From Saccharopolyspora kobensis (GTDB lineage Bacteria > Actinomycetota > Actinomycetes > Mycobacteriales > Pseudonocardiaceae), in the NCBI RefSeq assembly GCF_900108315.1, contig NZ_FNVB01000008.1:1-61489 (forward strand): DNA of 61,489 nucleotides, in the 5' to 3' direction. A program made the translations under genes and the position numbers. The notes under the pieces are model-generated. The model had not been told where the DNA came from, searched no databases, and saw only the letters and a program-made list of their open reading frames with translations. Below are positions 39,361 to 50,496 of this stretch, piece after piece. How positions within the stretch are numbered: position 1 is the stretch's first letter; each line of letters starts with the position of its first letter.

Positions 39361-41361
39361 TCATGACGGGATCCCCACGGCCATCAGGGCGGCGATCACC
39401 ACGATGCCGCCGAAGAGCATGGACAGGGCGTAGGACCGGACGAAACCGGTCTGCCAGCGGCGCAACCGGCCGGAGGTGAAGCCCAGGAGCCCGGCGATGC
39501 CGTTGACCGCGCCGTCCACGCCCTTGTTGTCCACAGTGACCAGTCCGCGCGCCAGGCCGAACGCCGGCTTCACGGCGACGGCGTTGTTCAGCGCGTTGCC
39601 GCCCAGGTCGGCGCGGGCCGCCCGGACGATCGGCGACACCCGCTGCGGGCGCTCCACCGGCACCGGCTTGCGCCCGACCACCAGCCAGGCGATCAGCGCG
39701 CCGAGCGCGGAGATCGCCACCGTCAGCACCGGGATCGCGGCATGCGGGATGGCGCTGTGCCCGGCTTCCTGGAGCTCGCCCAGCGACGGCGTCAGGAAGC
39801 CGACCAGCCGGTCGCCGCCCGCGAAGAACATGCCCGCCGCCACCGAACCGATGGCCAGCACGATCATCGGCGCCGTCATCACGGTCGGCGACTCGTGCGG
39901 GTGGAAGTCCTTGCCGTTGGCGGCCTTCAGGTTCTGCCAGCGCTTCTCGCCGAAGAACGTCATCAGCACCAGGCGGGTCATGTAGAAGGCGGTGATGCCC
40001 GCGCCCAGCAGCGCCGCGCCGCCGAACACCCAGCCGCGCCAGCCCTCCTGGCCGAACGCCGCCTCGATGATGGCGTCCTTGGAGTAGAAGCCGGACAGGA
40101 ACGGGAACCCGATCAGCGCCAGGTAGCCGAGGCCGAAGGTGGCGAAGGTGATCGGCATGTACCGGTAGAGGCCGCCGAACTTGCGCATGTCGACCTCGTC
40201 GTTCATGCCGTGCATCACCGAACCGGCGCCGAGGAACAGCCCGGCCTTGAAGAAGCCGTGGGTGAGCAGGTGCATGATGCCCAGCGCGTACCCGGCCGGG
40301 CCGAGCCCGACGGCCAGCATCATGTAGCCGATCTGGCTGACCGTGGAGTACGCGAGCACCTTCTTGATGTCGTCGTAGGCGCAGCCGATGACGCACCCGA
40401 CCAGCAGCGTGACCGCGCCGACGATGGTGACCGCCAACTGCCCGCCCGGCGAGAGCGAGAACAGCGGGTTGGCGCGGGCGATCAGGTACACGCCCGCGGT
40501 GACCATCGTGGCGGCGTGGATGAGCGCGGAGACCGGCGTCGGGCCCTCCATCGCGTCCGGCAACCACGCCTGCAGCGGGACCTGGCCGGACTTGCCGCAG
40601 GCGCCCAGCAACAGCAGCAGCGTGATGGCCAGCAGCACGCCGGGCGTGAGCTCACCGGCGCGCGCGAAGACCTCGGTGTACTGCGTGGTGCCCAGCTTCG
40701 CGAACAGCAGGAAGATGGCCAGCGCCAGGCCGACGTCGCCGACCCGGTTCATCACGAACGCCTTGGTCGCCGCCGCGGCCGCCGACGGGCGGCCCTGCCA
40801 GAAGCCGATCAGCAGGTACGAGGCGAGGCCGACGCCCTCCCAGCCCAGGTACAGCGTCACGAAGCTGTTGCCCAGCACCAGGATCAGCATCGCGGCGACG
40901 AACAGGTTCAGGTAGGCGAAGAACCGGCGCCGCTCGGTGTTGTCCCGGCCGGTGCGGCCCTCCTGGTCGTGCGACATGTAGCCGATCGAGTAGATGTGGA
41001 TCAGCGATCCGACACCGGTGATCAGCAGCAGGAACACCATCGACAGCGGGTCCAGCCGGAGCCCGAAGTCGACCTGCAGGGCGTTGACCGGGATCCAGGA
41101 GAACAGGTGCAGCTCGCGCACCTGACCGCTGGCGGGCATCCCGGAGATGGAGCCGAACAGCAGCACGCCGTACACGAAGGACGCGATCACCGTGGCGCAA
41201 CCGAGGATGTGCCCCCAGCCGTTGGCCCGGCGTCCGGCGACGAGCAGGACCAGCGCGCCCAGCGCGGGGAAAGCGACCAGCAACCAGGCGTTCTCCTGGA
41301 TGGCACCGGCTGCCGCCGTCACCTCGGGGCTGGTCCCGGTAGTCATCATTGCCGTCACCAC
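39361..41361 (-). CDS. nuoL: NADH-quinone oxidoreductase subunit L
   Basis: 666 residues. Largest antiporter-like subunit; motifs WEGVGLASYLLIGFW, GKSGQVPLQAWLPDAMEGPT and DDIKKVLAYSTVSQIGYMML with the channel Lys/Glu residues, and the long C-terminal lateral helix region (~residues 520-660). The start may be GTG 41358 or ATG 41349, since a GAGAGGG site precedes all three. It is 8 bp from nuoK. Confidence 0.97.
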   Translation of the reverse strand: MVTAMMTTGTSPEVTAAAGAIQENAWLLVAFPALGALVLLVAGRRANGWGHILGCATVIASFVYGVLLFGSISGMPASGQVRELHLFSWIPVNALQVDFGLRLDPLSMVFLLLITGVGSLIHIYSIGYMSHDQEGRTGRDNTERRRFFAYLNLFVAAMLILVLGNSFVTLYLGWEGVGLASYLLIGFWQGRPSAAAAATKAFVMNRVGDVGLALAIFLLFAKLGTTQYTEVFARAGELTPGVLLAITLLLLLGACGKSGQVPLQAWLPDAMEGPTPVSALIHAATMVTAGVYLIARANPLFSLSPGGQLAVTIVGAVTLLVGCVIGCAYDDIKKVLAYSTVSQIGYMMLAVGLGPAGYALGIMHLLTHGFFKAGLFLGAGSVMHGMNDEVDMRKFGGLYRYMPITFATFGLGYLALIGFPFLSGFYSKDAIIEAAFGQEGWRGWVFGGAALLGAGITAFYMTRLVLMTFFGEKRWQNLKAANGKDFHPHESPTVMTAPMIVLAIGSVAAGMFFAGGDRLVGFLTPSLGELQEAGHSAIPHAAIPVLTVAISALGALIAWLVVGRKPVPVERPQRVSPIVRAARADLGGNALNNAVAVKPAFGLARGLVTVDNKGVDGAVNGIAGLLGFTSGRLRRWQTGFVRSYALSMLFGGIVVIAALMAVGIPS

Positions 41362-41369
41362 GCGCCCTC

Positions 41370-41669
41370 TCAGTACTTCAGCAGGTTGGCGTCATCGACC
41401 GAGGCCGAGCGACGCGTCCGGAAGATCGACATGATGATGGCCAGGCCGACCACCACCTCGGCCGCCGCGACCACCATCACGAAGAAGGCCATGACCTGCC
41501 CGTGCACCGATCCCTCGATGCGGGCGAAGGTCACCAGGGTCAGGTTGACCGCGTTGAGCATCAGCTCGATGCACATGAACACCACGATGGCGTTGCGCCG
41601 CACCAGAACCCCGACCGCGCCGATGGTGAACAGCAGCGCCGAGAGCAGCAGGTAGTAGGTGGGGGTCAC
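41370..41669 (-). CDS. nuoK: NADH-quinone oxidoreductase subunit K
   Basis: 99 residues from the GTG at 41669, which overlaps the nuoJ stop (GTGA). Three membrane helices; the conserved Glu residues of the proton path are in VFMCIELMLNAVNL and AAAEVVVGLAI. The longer frame extending into nuoJ is not real. Small hydrophobic core subunit of complex I. Confidence 0.97.
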   Translation of the reverse strand: MTPTYYLLLSALLFTIGAVGVLVRRNAIVVFMCIELMLNAVNLTLVTFARIEGSVHGQVMAFFVMVVAAAEVVVGLAIIMSIFRTRRSASVDDANLLKY

Positions 41670-42598
41670 TGCCGGACCTCCTCGGAGGGGACGTGCTCGG
41701 TCTCGTGGCCGTTGTTGTTGTTCGACCCGTTGCCGTCCGCGCGCGGCGCCTGCTCCGGCACCTCGGGCGATTCCTCGTGGTGCCCGGCGGTCAGCGCGTG
41801 CGGGTCGGGTGCGGCCGTCTCGCCCGCGACCGCCCGGCGGTCCTCGCCGAGCCGGTCGGCGGGCAGGTTCTCCAGCAGCTCGGACAGCGATTCCGGTGCC
41901 ACCGAACCGTCCGGCAGCAGCGCGGGCACGGCCACCGAGTTGGTGGTGGCGTACACGCCGGGGCCGGGCAGCGGCGACGGGCGGGAGCTGCGGAAGCGGG
42001 CGTTGGCCCGCTCCTTCTGGCTCAGCTTCGGGCCGCGGCCCTTGCCGCCGTAGGCCAGCACCATCGCGCCGATGCAGGCGGTGATAAGCAGCGCCGAGGT
42101 GAGCTCGAACGGGAACAGGTAGTCGGTGAAGATCAGCCGGCCGAGGCCGCCCGCGCCACCGCCCTGCGGGTTCCACGGGTTCAGCGGGGCGGCGACCGGG
42201 ACGTCGGTGAGCGCCCGAGCCAGTCCGGTCACCAGCAGCGTGGCCAGCCCGATGCCGCCGAGCCCGGCCCACAGCCGCTGCCCGCGCAGCACTTCGACCA
42301 CCGAGTCCGAGGAATCGCGGCCGACCATCATCAGCACGAACAGGAACAGCATCATGATCGCGCCGGTGTAGACGATGATCTGGGTGAACCCGAGGAACTG
42401 CGCGCTCTGCGCCATGTAGAGCACGCCGAGGCACAGCATCGTCAGCACCAGGAACAGCGCGGAGTGCACCGCGTTGCGCGCGAACACCATGCCCAGCGCG
42501 CCGACCAGCGCCAACGGGCCCAGGACCCAGAAGGCAGCGGTCTCGCCGGCGCCGACGGCGGCGCCCTGGGCCAGCACTTGCGCGGTTGCGAGGGTCAT
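41666..42598 (-). CDS. nuoJ: NADH-quinone oxidoreductase subunit J, with long hydrophilic tail
   Basis: 310 residues, longer than the ~185 of E. coli NuoJ. The first ~200 form five helices with the IIVYTGAIMMLFLFVLMMV core motif. The last ~105 residues are hydrophilic (REKLSQ-type basic stretch, then acidic, ending in a run of Asn (GNGSNNNNGHE)); tails of this kind are known in actinobacterial NuoJ but vary in sequence. ATGA overlap with nuoI. Confidence 0.96.
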   Translation of the reverse strand: MTLATAQVLAQGAAVGAGETAAFWVLGPLALVGALGMVFARNAVHSALFLVLTMLCLGVLYMAQSAQFLGFTQIIVYTGAIMMLFLFVLMMVGRDSSDSVVEVLRGQRLWAGLGGIGLATLLVTGLARALTDVPVAAPLNPWNPQGGGAGGLGRLIFTDYLFPFELTSALLITACIGAMVLAYGGKGRGPKLSQKERANARFRSSRPSPLPGPGVYATTNSVAVPALLPDGSVAPESLSELLENLPADRLGEDRRAVAGETAAPDPHALTAGHHEESPEVPEQAPRADGNGSNNNNGHETEHVPSEEVRQ

Positions 42599-43149
42599 CT
42601 CCCGGCCTCCTCGTGCCCGGACTTCTCCTCAGCGGACACGCCGCGGGCGAGCTCGGGACCGCGCACGTAGTAGTCCTGCTCGTCCTCGCCGAGCCGCATC
42701 GGGTGCGGCGGCTGCTCCATGCCGGCCAGCAGCGGGGCCAGCATGTCCTCCTTGGTGTAGATCAGGTCCTGGCGGTTGTCGTCGGCGGTCTCGTACTCGT
42801 TGGTCATCGTCAGCGCCCGCGTCGGGCACGCCTCGATGCACAACCCGCAGCCGATGCACCGCAGGTAGTTGATCTGGTAGTCCTTGCCGTAGCGCTCGCC
42901 GGGCGAGTAGCGCGCTTCCTCGGTGTTGTCCCCGCCCTCCACGAAGATCGCGTCGGCCGGGCACGCCCAGGCGCACAGCTCGCAGCCCACGCACTTCTCC
43001 AGCCCGTCCGGGTGCCGGTTGAGCTGGTGGCGGCCGTGGAACCGCGGCGCCGGGACCTTCTTGACCTCCGGGTACTCCTCGGTGACGACCTTCTTGAACA
43101 TCGTCGAGAAGGTGACGCCGAAGCCCTTGATCGGATCAAACATTCCCAT
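42595..43149 (-). CDS. nuoI: NADH-quinone oxidoreductase subunit I
   Basis: 184 residues from ATG 43149 (ATG 43143 is possible), with GGAGG upstream. Two [4Fe-4S] motifs, CVGCELCAWACP and CIGCGLCIEACP, hold clusters N6a and N6b on the electron path to the quinone site. The reading frame overlaps the nuoH end by 14 bp. Confidence 0.97.
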   Translation of the reverse strand: MGMFDPIKGFGVTFSTMFKKVVTEEYPEVKKVPAPRFHGRHQLNRHPDGLEKCVGCELCAWACPADAIFVEGGDNTEEARYSPGERYGKDYQINYLRCIGCGLCIEACPTRALTMTNEYETADDNRQDLIYTKEDMLAPLLAGMEQPPHPMRLGEDEQDYYVRGPELARGVSAEEKSGHEEAGR

Positions 43150-44434
43150 CAGGCGCCTCCTCGCCGTCCGCGCGCCCGACCTCACCCGCGGCACCGGTGC
43201 GCACCGGGCGCGGCGGGGCCTGGGGGACCTGCAGGTCCAGCGGCGGAATCGGGTAACCGCTGCCCGCCAGCGGCACTTCGTCGGTGTCCTTGGCCGGACG
43301 GCGGTCCGGGATCAGGAACGTGGCCACCAGCAGCACCGCGATCACCACGCCGCCACCGATGAGGAACTGCTGGGTGGTCACCGCGTCGTCGTTGCGCACC
43401 GCGCGGATCACCACCACCGCGATGATCCACACCAGGCTCGCCGGGACCAGGATCTTCCAGCCCAGGTTCATGAACTGGTCGTAGCGCAGGCGGGGCAGGG
43501 TGCCGCGCAGCCAGATGAAGAAGAACAGGAACGCGAGGGTCTTGCCGAGGAACCACAGCGCCGGCCACCAGCCGGTGTTGAGCACCCCGTCGCCGATCAG
43601 CGACAGCGGCCACGGCGCGTGCCAGCCGCCGAGGAACAGCGTGGTCGCCAGCGCCGAGACGGTGACCATGTTGATGTACTCGGCGAGGAAGAACAGCGCG
43701 AACTTCAGCGAGGAGTACTCGGTGTGGAACCCGCCGACCAGCTCCGACTCGGCCTCCGGGAGGTCGAACGGGGCGCGGTTGGTCTCACCGACCATCGCGA
43801 TCACGTAGACCACGAAGCTGAACGGCAGCAGCAGGAAGAACCAGCCGTTGGCCTGGGCTTCGACGATGCCCGCGGTGGACATCGTGCCCGCGTACATGAT
43901 CACCGCGACGAACGACAGGCCCATCGCGATCTCGTAGGAGATCACCTGCGCCGCCGAGCGCAGCGAGCCGAGCAGCGGGTACGGCGACCCGGAGGCCCAG
44001 CCGGCCAGCACGATGCCGTACACGCCGACGGACGCGCAGGCCAGCACCACCAGCAGGCCGACCGGCAGGTCGACCAGCTGCAGCGCGGTCCGCTCGCCGA
44101 AGATGGTGACCTCGGGGCCGATCGGGATCACCGAGAACGCCACCAGCGCGGGCGTCGCCGAGATCACCGGGGCCAGGAAGTACACCCACTTGTCGGCCAG
44201 GACCGGCCGGATGTCCTCCTTGAACGCCAGCTTCAGACCGTCGGCCAGCGACTGCAGGATGCCGAACGGGCCTGCCCGGTTCGGGCCCGGCCGGTTCTGC
44301 ATCCGGCCGATCACCCGGCGCTCCGCCCAGATCGTCAGCAGCGTCATGACGACCAGGAAGGCGAAGATCACCACGACCTTCAGCAGGATCAGCCAGATCG
44401 GGTCGTCGGCGAGCAGTTCCGCGGTTGTGGTCAT
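43136..44434 (-). CDS. nuoH: NADH-quinone oxidoreductase subunit H
   Basis: 432 residues from the ATG at 44434, overlapping the nuoG stop (ATGA). Eight helices; conserved ERRVIGRMQNRPGPNRAGP, LADGLKLAFKEDIRP and MVGETNRAPFDLPEAESELV, forming the quinone chamber and the E-channel. A ~55-residue Pro-rich C-terminal tail is an actinobacterial addition. Confidence 0.97.
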   Translation of the reverse strand: MTTTAELLADDPIWLILLKVVVIFAFLVVMTLLTIWAERRVIGRMQNRPGPNRAGPFGILQSLADGLKLAFKEDIRPVLADKWVYFLAPVISATPALVAFSVIPIGPEVTIFGERTALQLVDLPVGLLVVLACASVGVYGIVLAGWASGSPYPLLGSLRSAAQVISYEIAMGLSFVAVIMYAGTMSTAGIVEAQANGWFFLLLPFSFVVYVIAMVGETNRAPFDLPEAESELVGGFHTEYSSLKFALFFLAEYINMVTVSALATTLFLGGWHAPWPLSLIGDGVLNTGWWPALWFLGKTLAFLFFFIWLRGTLPRLRYDQFMNLGWKILVPASLVWIIAVVVIRAVRNDDAVTTQQFLIGGGVVIAVLLVATFLIPDRRPAKDTDEVPLAGSGYPIPPLDLQVPQAPPRPVRTGAAGEVGRADGEEAPDGNV

Positions 44435-46946
44435 GCTCTCCCCCCGTCGAGGTGGGTGGTGCCGTGGCCGTTGGTGGCCGCGGGGGACATCGGCGTGGTG
44501 GCGGTGATGTCGACGAGCGACCCGTGCCCGGCGCCGAGCGCGCGGTGCACCCGCGAGGTGCCGGAGTCGGTCGGCAGCCACACCACGTCGTCGGGCATCT
44601 CGGCCAGCTCCACCGGCAGCACGATCGAGCCCTTGGCGGTGCGCACCTCGATGCGCTGGGCCTGGCCGAGCTCGATGCGCTGCGCGGTGCGCGGCGAGAG
44701 CACGGCGACGGTGCGGCGCGCGGTGCCCGCCAGGTTCGGTTCCTCGGCCTGCAGCGAGCCGTTGTCCAGCAGCTGCCGCCAGGTCGCGAGCACCGCCTGG
44801 CCCGGGCCCGGGACCGGCGCGGTGGCGGCCGGCTCGTCCGGGCCGGGCAGCCGCTCGCCGATGTTCGGGCCGATGCGGTCGAGCTCGGCGGCCGCCGCGG
44901 CCGGGGTCTGGGTGAACAGGTCGGCGTCCATCTCCACCGCGAGGGTGTCCAGGACCCGGCAGTCCGGCAGCGCCCCGGTGCCCTCGATGGTGGTGCGGAA
45001 CTCGCGGCGGCGGCCTTCCCAGTTCAGGTAGCTGCCGGACTTCTCCGCGCTCGGCGCGATGGGCAGCACCACGTCGGCGTGCTCGGTGACCGCGCTGGCC
45101 CGCAGCTCCAGGCTGACCACGAAGTCCGCGCGGCGCAGGGCCTGCTCGGCCAGCGCCGGATCGGGCAGGTCGTTCGGGTCGACACCGCCGACGACCAGCC
45201 CGGAGAGCTCTCCGGCCGCGGTCGCGGCGAGGATGCCGGTGAGGTCGCGGCCGACGGCCGCGGGCAGCGCCCCGGAGCCCACGCCCCAGGTCTGCTCGAT
45301 CTCGGCGCGGGCCGCGGCGTCGGCGACCGGCCGGCCACCGGGCAGCAGCGTCGGCAGCGCACCCGCCTCGATCGCACCGCGCTCCCCCGCCCGGCGGGGG
45401 ATCCAGGCGACCCGGGCGCCGGTGCGCTGCGCGGCGCGCAGGATCTCGGAGTACAGCCCGGGAACCTCCGCCGCGCGTTCGCCGACGACCAGCACCGCGC
45501 CCGGCTGCCGGAGCGATTCCTCCACTTCGGACGGCAGCGACCGCAGCGCGGCGGCCTCCCCGCCCGGCGTGCACGGCACCAGCTCGCCGGTCCGGACCGG
45601 GCCGCCGTTGTGCACGATGACCGTGGTCTTCTCCACGCCCGGCGAGGTGCGCGGGCCGAGGTGGAACACCTTCGTCTTCCCCTGGCGGGCCGCCTTGCGC
45701 AGCTGCAGGAAGACGATCGGCGACTCATCCTCCGGTTCGAAGGTCACGCACAGCACCGCGGGCGCGGACTCCAGGTCCCGGTAGGTGACACCGGTCCCCG
45801 GCGTCACTCCGACCACCGCGGACTCCAGGAACCGCAGCTCCTCGTCGGAGTGCGGTCGCGCGCGGAAGTCGATGTCGTTGGTGCGCAAAGCGATCCGCGC
45901 GAACTTCGAGTACGAGTAGGCGTCCTCGACGGTCAGCCGACCGCCCGGCAGCACGCCGACCCCGCCCGCGTCGCGGGCCTCGGCGAGGCCCTTGGCCGCG
46001 GTCTGCAGGGCCTCGGTCCAGGACGCCTCGCGGAGCTGGCCGTTCTCCCGGATCAGCGGGCGGGTGATGCGGTCACCGGCGGTGGCGTAGCGGAACGCGA
46101 ACCGGCCCTTGTCGCAGATCCACTCCTCGTTGACCTCCGGGTCGTCCCCGGCCAGCCGCCGCGTCACCTTGCCGCGCCGCCAGTCGTTGCGGATCTCGCA
46201 GCCCGAGGCGCAGTGCTCGCACTGGCCCGGCGTGGACACCAGGTCGAACGGCCGGGACCGGAACCGGTAGGCCGCGCTGGTCAGCGCGCCGACCGGGCAG
46301 ATCTGGATCGTGTTGCCGGAGAAGTAGCTCTGGAACGGCTGCTGCTCACCGGTGCCGATCTGCTGCAGCGCGCCGCGCTCCAGCAGCTCGATGAACGGGT
46401 CGCCGGCGATCTGCTTGGAGAACCGGGTGCAGCGCTGGCACAGCACGCAGCGCTCGCGGTCCAGCAGCACCTGCGAGGAGATCGGCACCGGCTTGGCGAA
46501 GGTCCGCTTGGTGTCCCGGAACCGGGATTCGGCCCGGCCGTGCTTGAGCGCCTGGTTCTGCAGCGGGCACTCGCCGCCCTTGTCGCAGATCGGGCAGTCC
46601 AGCGGGTGGTTGATCAGCAGCAGCTCCATCACGCCCTGCTGCGCCTTGTCCGCCACCGGCGAGGTCTGCTGCGTCTTGACCACCATGCCGTCGGCGACGG
46701 TCATCGTGCAGGACGCCTGCGGCTTGGGCATCGGCCTGCCGCCCATCTCGACCTCGACCAAGCACTGCCTGCAGGCCCCGGCGGGGTCCAGCAGCGGGTG
46801 GTCGCAGAAGCGCGGGATGGTGATGCCCATCCGCTCCGCGGTGCGGATCAGCAGCTCGCCCTTGGGCGCCTCGACCTCGATCCCGTCGATGGTCAGGCGG
46901 ACGTAGCCCTCCGGCACCGGGCGGGCTTCTGATTCTGGTGCCACCG

Positions 46947-46950
<4 letters not shown>
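44431..46950 (-). CDS. nuoG: NADH-quinone oxidoreductase subunit G
   Basis: 839 residues from the ATG at 46950 (ATGA overlap with nuoF). N-terminal 2Fe-2S ferredoxin domain, CPICDKGGECPLQNQ region, a His-containing cluster motif and CVLCQRCTRFS, then CEHCASGCEIRNDWRRGKVTR for a further Fe-S cluster. The rest is a molybdopterin-oxidoreductase-like domain without molybdenum, ending with an aspartate-decarboxylase-like barrel. It relays electrons from NuoF. Confidence 0.97.
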
Positions 46951-48263
<1,313 letters not shown>

Positions 48264-48270
48264 TGCACCC

Positions 48271-49026
48271 TCACTTCTTCTCCGGCACCGGCGGCAGTTC
48301 CACGTCGTCGGGCATGCTGGGCGCGGTCCAGCCGCGCTCGTGGGCCAGCTGCGCGCCGCGCAGCGTCTCGACCGCCGCCGACGGACCGGCCACAGTGGAT
48401 TCCAGGTCGTCGAAGAAGCCGGCCAGCTGGCGCTCCGCACCGCGGAAGTCGGACAGCGCCGGACCGCGCGTCGGCGCCGGTTTCTCCCCGCGCTGCAACG
48501 CCTTCACCAGTTCCAGCGCCTGCTCCGGCGTCTGGTTGTCGAAGTACTCGTAGTTCACCTGCAGCACCGGCGCCAGGTCGCAGGCCGCCAGGCACTCGGC
48601 GTGCTCGAGGGTGATCGAGCCCTCCTCGCCGGGAGTGCCCGCGGTCTCGTCGTGCCCGACGCCCAGGTGCTCGCCGAGCGTCTTGTAGATCGCGTCGCCG
48701 CCCAGCGCCGCGCACAGCGTGTTGGTGCACACGCTCACCAGGTGCTGGCCGCACGGCTTGCGCTTGTACATGGTGTAGAAGGTGGCGACCGCGCTGACCT
48801 CGGCGGTGGTCAGCGCCAGCTGGTCGGCGCAGAACTGGATCCCCGCCGGGCTGACGTGCCCCTGCACCGACTGCACGAGGTGCAGCATCGGCAGCAGCGC
48901 CGACCGGGGCTCCGGGTAGCGCGCGATGATCTGCTGCGCCTCGGAGCGCGTCTGCTCGTCGAACACCGACGTGTCGGCGGCCTCGGCCGCGTCGTCGGTG
49001 GTGGTGAACTGGAACTGCTCGGTCAT
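48271..49026 (-). CDS. nuoE: NADH-quinone oxidoreductase subunit E
   Basis: 251 residues from the ATG at 49026 (ATGA overlap with nuoD). Thioredoxin-like 24-kDa subunit with the four Cys of cluster N1a: VCTNTLC (two) and ECLAACDLAP (two), after the helical QRSEAQQIIARYPEPRSALLP region. A ~75-residue C-terminal tail is longer than in E. coli. Confidence 0.96.
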   Translation of the reverse strand: MTEQFQFTTTDDAAEAADTSVFDEQTRSEAQQIIARYPEPRSALLPMLHLVQSVQGHVSPAGIQFCADQLALTTAEVSAVATFYTMYKRKPCGQHLVSVCTNTLCAALGGDAIYKTLGEHLGVGHDETAGTPGEEGSITLEHAECLAACDLAPVLQVNYEYFDNQTPEQALELVKALQRGEKPAPTRGPALSDFRGAERQLAGFFDDLESTVAGPSAAVETLRGAQLAHERGWTAPSMPDDVELPPVPEKK

Positions 49027-50366
49027 CGATCCACCCCGCCCATCACCGGGTCGATGGAGGCGACCGCCGCGATCACGTCGGCCACCAGTCCGCCTTCGCA
49101 CATCGCGGGCATCGCCTGCAGGTTCACGAAGCTGGGTTCCCGGACGTGCACCCGCATCGGCCGGGTGCCGCCGTCGGAGACCAGGTGCACGCCCAGCTCG
49201 CCGCGCGGCGACTCGACCGGCGAGTACACCTGCCCGGGCGGCACGTCGAAGCCCTCGGTCACCAGCTTGAAGTGGTGGATCAGCGATTCCATCGACTGAC
49301 CCATGATCTTGCGGACGTGCTCCAGCGAGTTGCCCATGCCGTCCGGCCCGATGCTCAGCTTCGACGGCCACGCGATCTTCGCGTCCTCGACCATGTGCGA
49401 GCCGGGCTCCATCTTGTCCACGCACTGCCGGATGATCTTCAGCGACTGGTGGATCTCCTCCAGCCGCAGCAGGTACCGGGCGTAGCAGTCGGCGTCGGTG
49501 CTGGTCGGCACCTCGAACTCGTAGTCCTGGTAACCGCAGTACGGCTCGATCTTGCGCAGGTCCCAGGCCAGGCCGGCGGAGCGCAGCAGCGGACCGGTGA
49601 CGCCGAGCTGCAGCGCGCCGTCCAGCGGCAGGTAGCCGACGTCCTTGAGGCGCTGCTTCCAGATCGGCTGGCCGGTGAACAGCTTGTCGTAGGCGGGCAG
49701 CCGGGAGTCCATCACCTCGATGAACGACTTCACCTTCTGCTGCCAGCCCTCCGGCAGGTCCTGCGCGGTGCCGCCCGGCCGGATGAACGCGTGGTTCATC
49801 CGCAGCCCGGTCAGGAACTCCAGCAGGTGCAGGACCTCTTCGCGCTCGCGGAAGCCGAAGGTCATGCCGGTGGTGGCGCCGAGCTCCATCGCACCGGTCG
49901 CCAGGAACACCAGGTGCGAGGAGATCCGGTTGAGCTCCATGAGCATCACGCGGAACGTCTGGGCCCGCGGCGGCGCCTCGATGCCGAGCAGCTTCTCCAC
50001 GCCCAGGCAGTAGGCGGCCTCGTTGTGCAGCGGCGCCAGGTAGTCCATCCGCGTCACGAACGTGACGCCCTGGGTCCAGGTGCGGTACTCGGTGTTCTTC
50101 TCGATGCCGGTGTGCAGGTAGCCGATCACCGAGCGGGCCTTGGTGACGGTCTCGCCCTCGAGCTCCAGCACCAGCCGGAGCACGCCGTGCGTCGACGGGT
50201 GCTGCGGGCCGAGGTTGATGACGACCCGCTCCTCACCGGCGGTCTCGTCGATGAACTCGTCCCAGTCGCCACCGGTGACGGTGTAGACCCGGCCCTCGGT
50301 CGTCTCCCGAGCCTCGGCCGCTTCGGGATCGCCGAAACCGGTGCCGGCCAGTGATTCGGTACTCAT
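49023..50366 (-). CDS. nuoD: NADH-quinone oxidoreductase subunit D
   Basis: 447 residues from ATG 50366 (GTG 50375 is an alternative). 49-kDa subunit, related to hydrogenase large subunits: NLGPQHPSTHGVLRLVLELEGE, GYLHTGIEKNTEYRTW, MNHAFIRPGG, VYSPVESPRGELGVHL. It forms the quinone site with NuoB and NuoH. The ribosome site GAGAGG lies between it and the palindrome array upstream. Confidence 0.97.
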   Translation of the reverse strand: MSTESLAGTGFGDPEAAEARETTEGRVYTVTGGDWDEFIDETAGEERVVINLGPQHPSTHGVLRLVLELEGETVTKARSVIGYLHTGIEKNTEYRTWTQGVTFVTRMDYLAPLHNEAAYCLGVEKLLGIEAPPRAQTFRVMLMELNRISSHLVFLATGAMELGATTGMTFGFREREEVLHLLEFLTGLRMNHAFIRPGGTAQDLPEGWQQKVKSFIEVMDSRLPAYDKLFTGQPIWKQRLKDVGYLPLDGALQLGVTGPLLRSAGLAWDLRKIEPYCGYQDYEFEVPTSTDADCYARYLLRLEEIHQSLKIIRQCVDKMEPGSHMVEDAKIAWPSKLSIGPDGMGNSLEHVRKIMGQSMESLIHHFKLVTEGFDVPPGQVYSPVESPRGELGVHLVSDGGTRPMRVHVREPSFVNLQAMPAMCEGGLVADVIAAVASIDPVMGGVDR

Positions 50367-50407
50367 CTCCAACACCTCTCCCCGGTGCGACCACCCGCCG
50401 GGAACGC

Positions 50408-50471
50408 AATTTCCATTGAAATCAGGCGTTCGATTTCAATGGAAATCGAAGGTCCAATTTCCATTGAAATC
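50408..50471. repeat. Palindrome array, locus 2 (three units) inside the nuo operon
   Basis: Three palindromes centred at 50415.5, 50439.5 and 50463.5, exactly 24 bp apart. Variants AATTTCCATTGAAAT, GATTTCAATGGAAAT and AATTTCCATTGAAAT. It occupies the 130-bp gap between nuoC and nuoD, the only sizeable gap in the upstream half of the operon. Confidence 0.9.
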
Positions 50472-50496
50472 GCGGAAGACTCGCGCACCCCAGCCG

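Noticed and set aside
50408..50471. CRISPR array
   Set aside because: Units are 16-bp self-palindromes with only about 8 bp between them. There are no 30-40 bp spacers and no cas genes.
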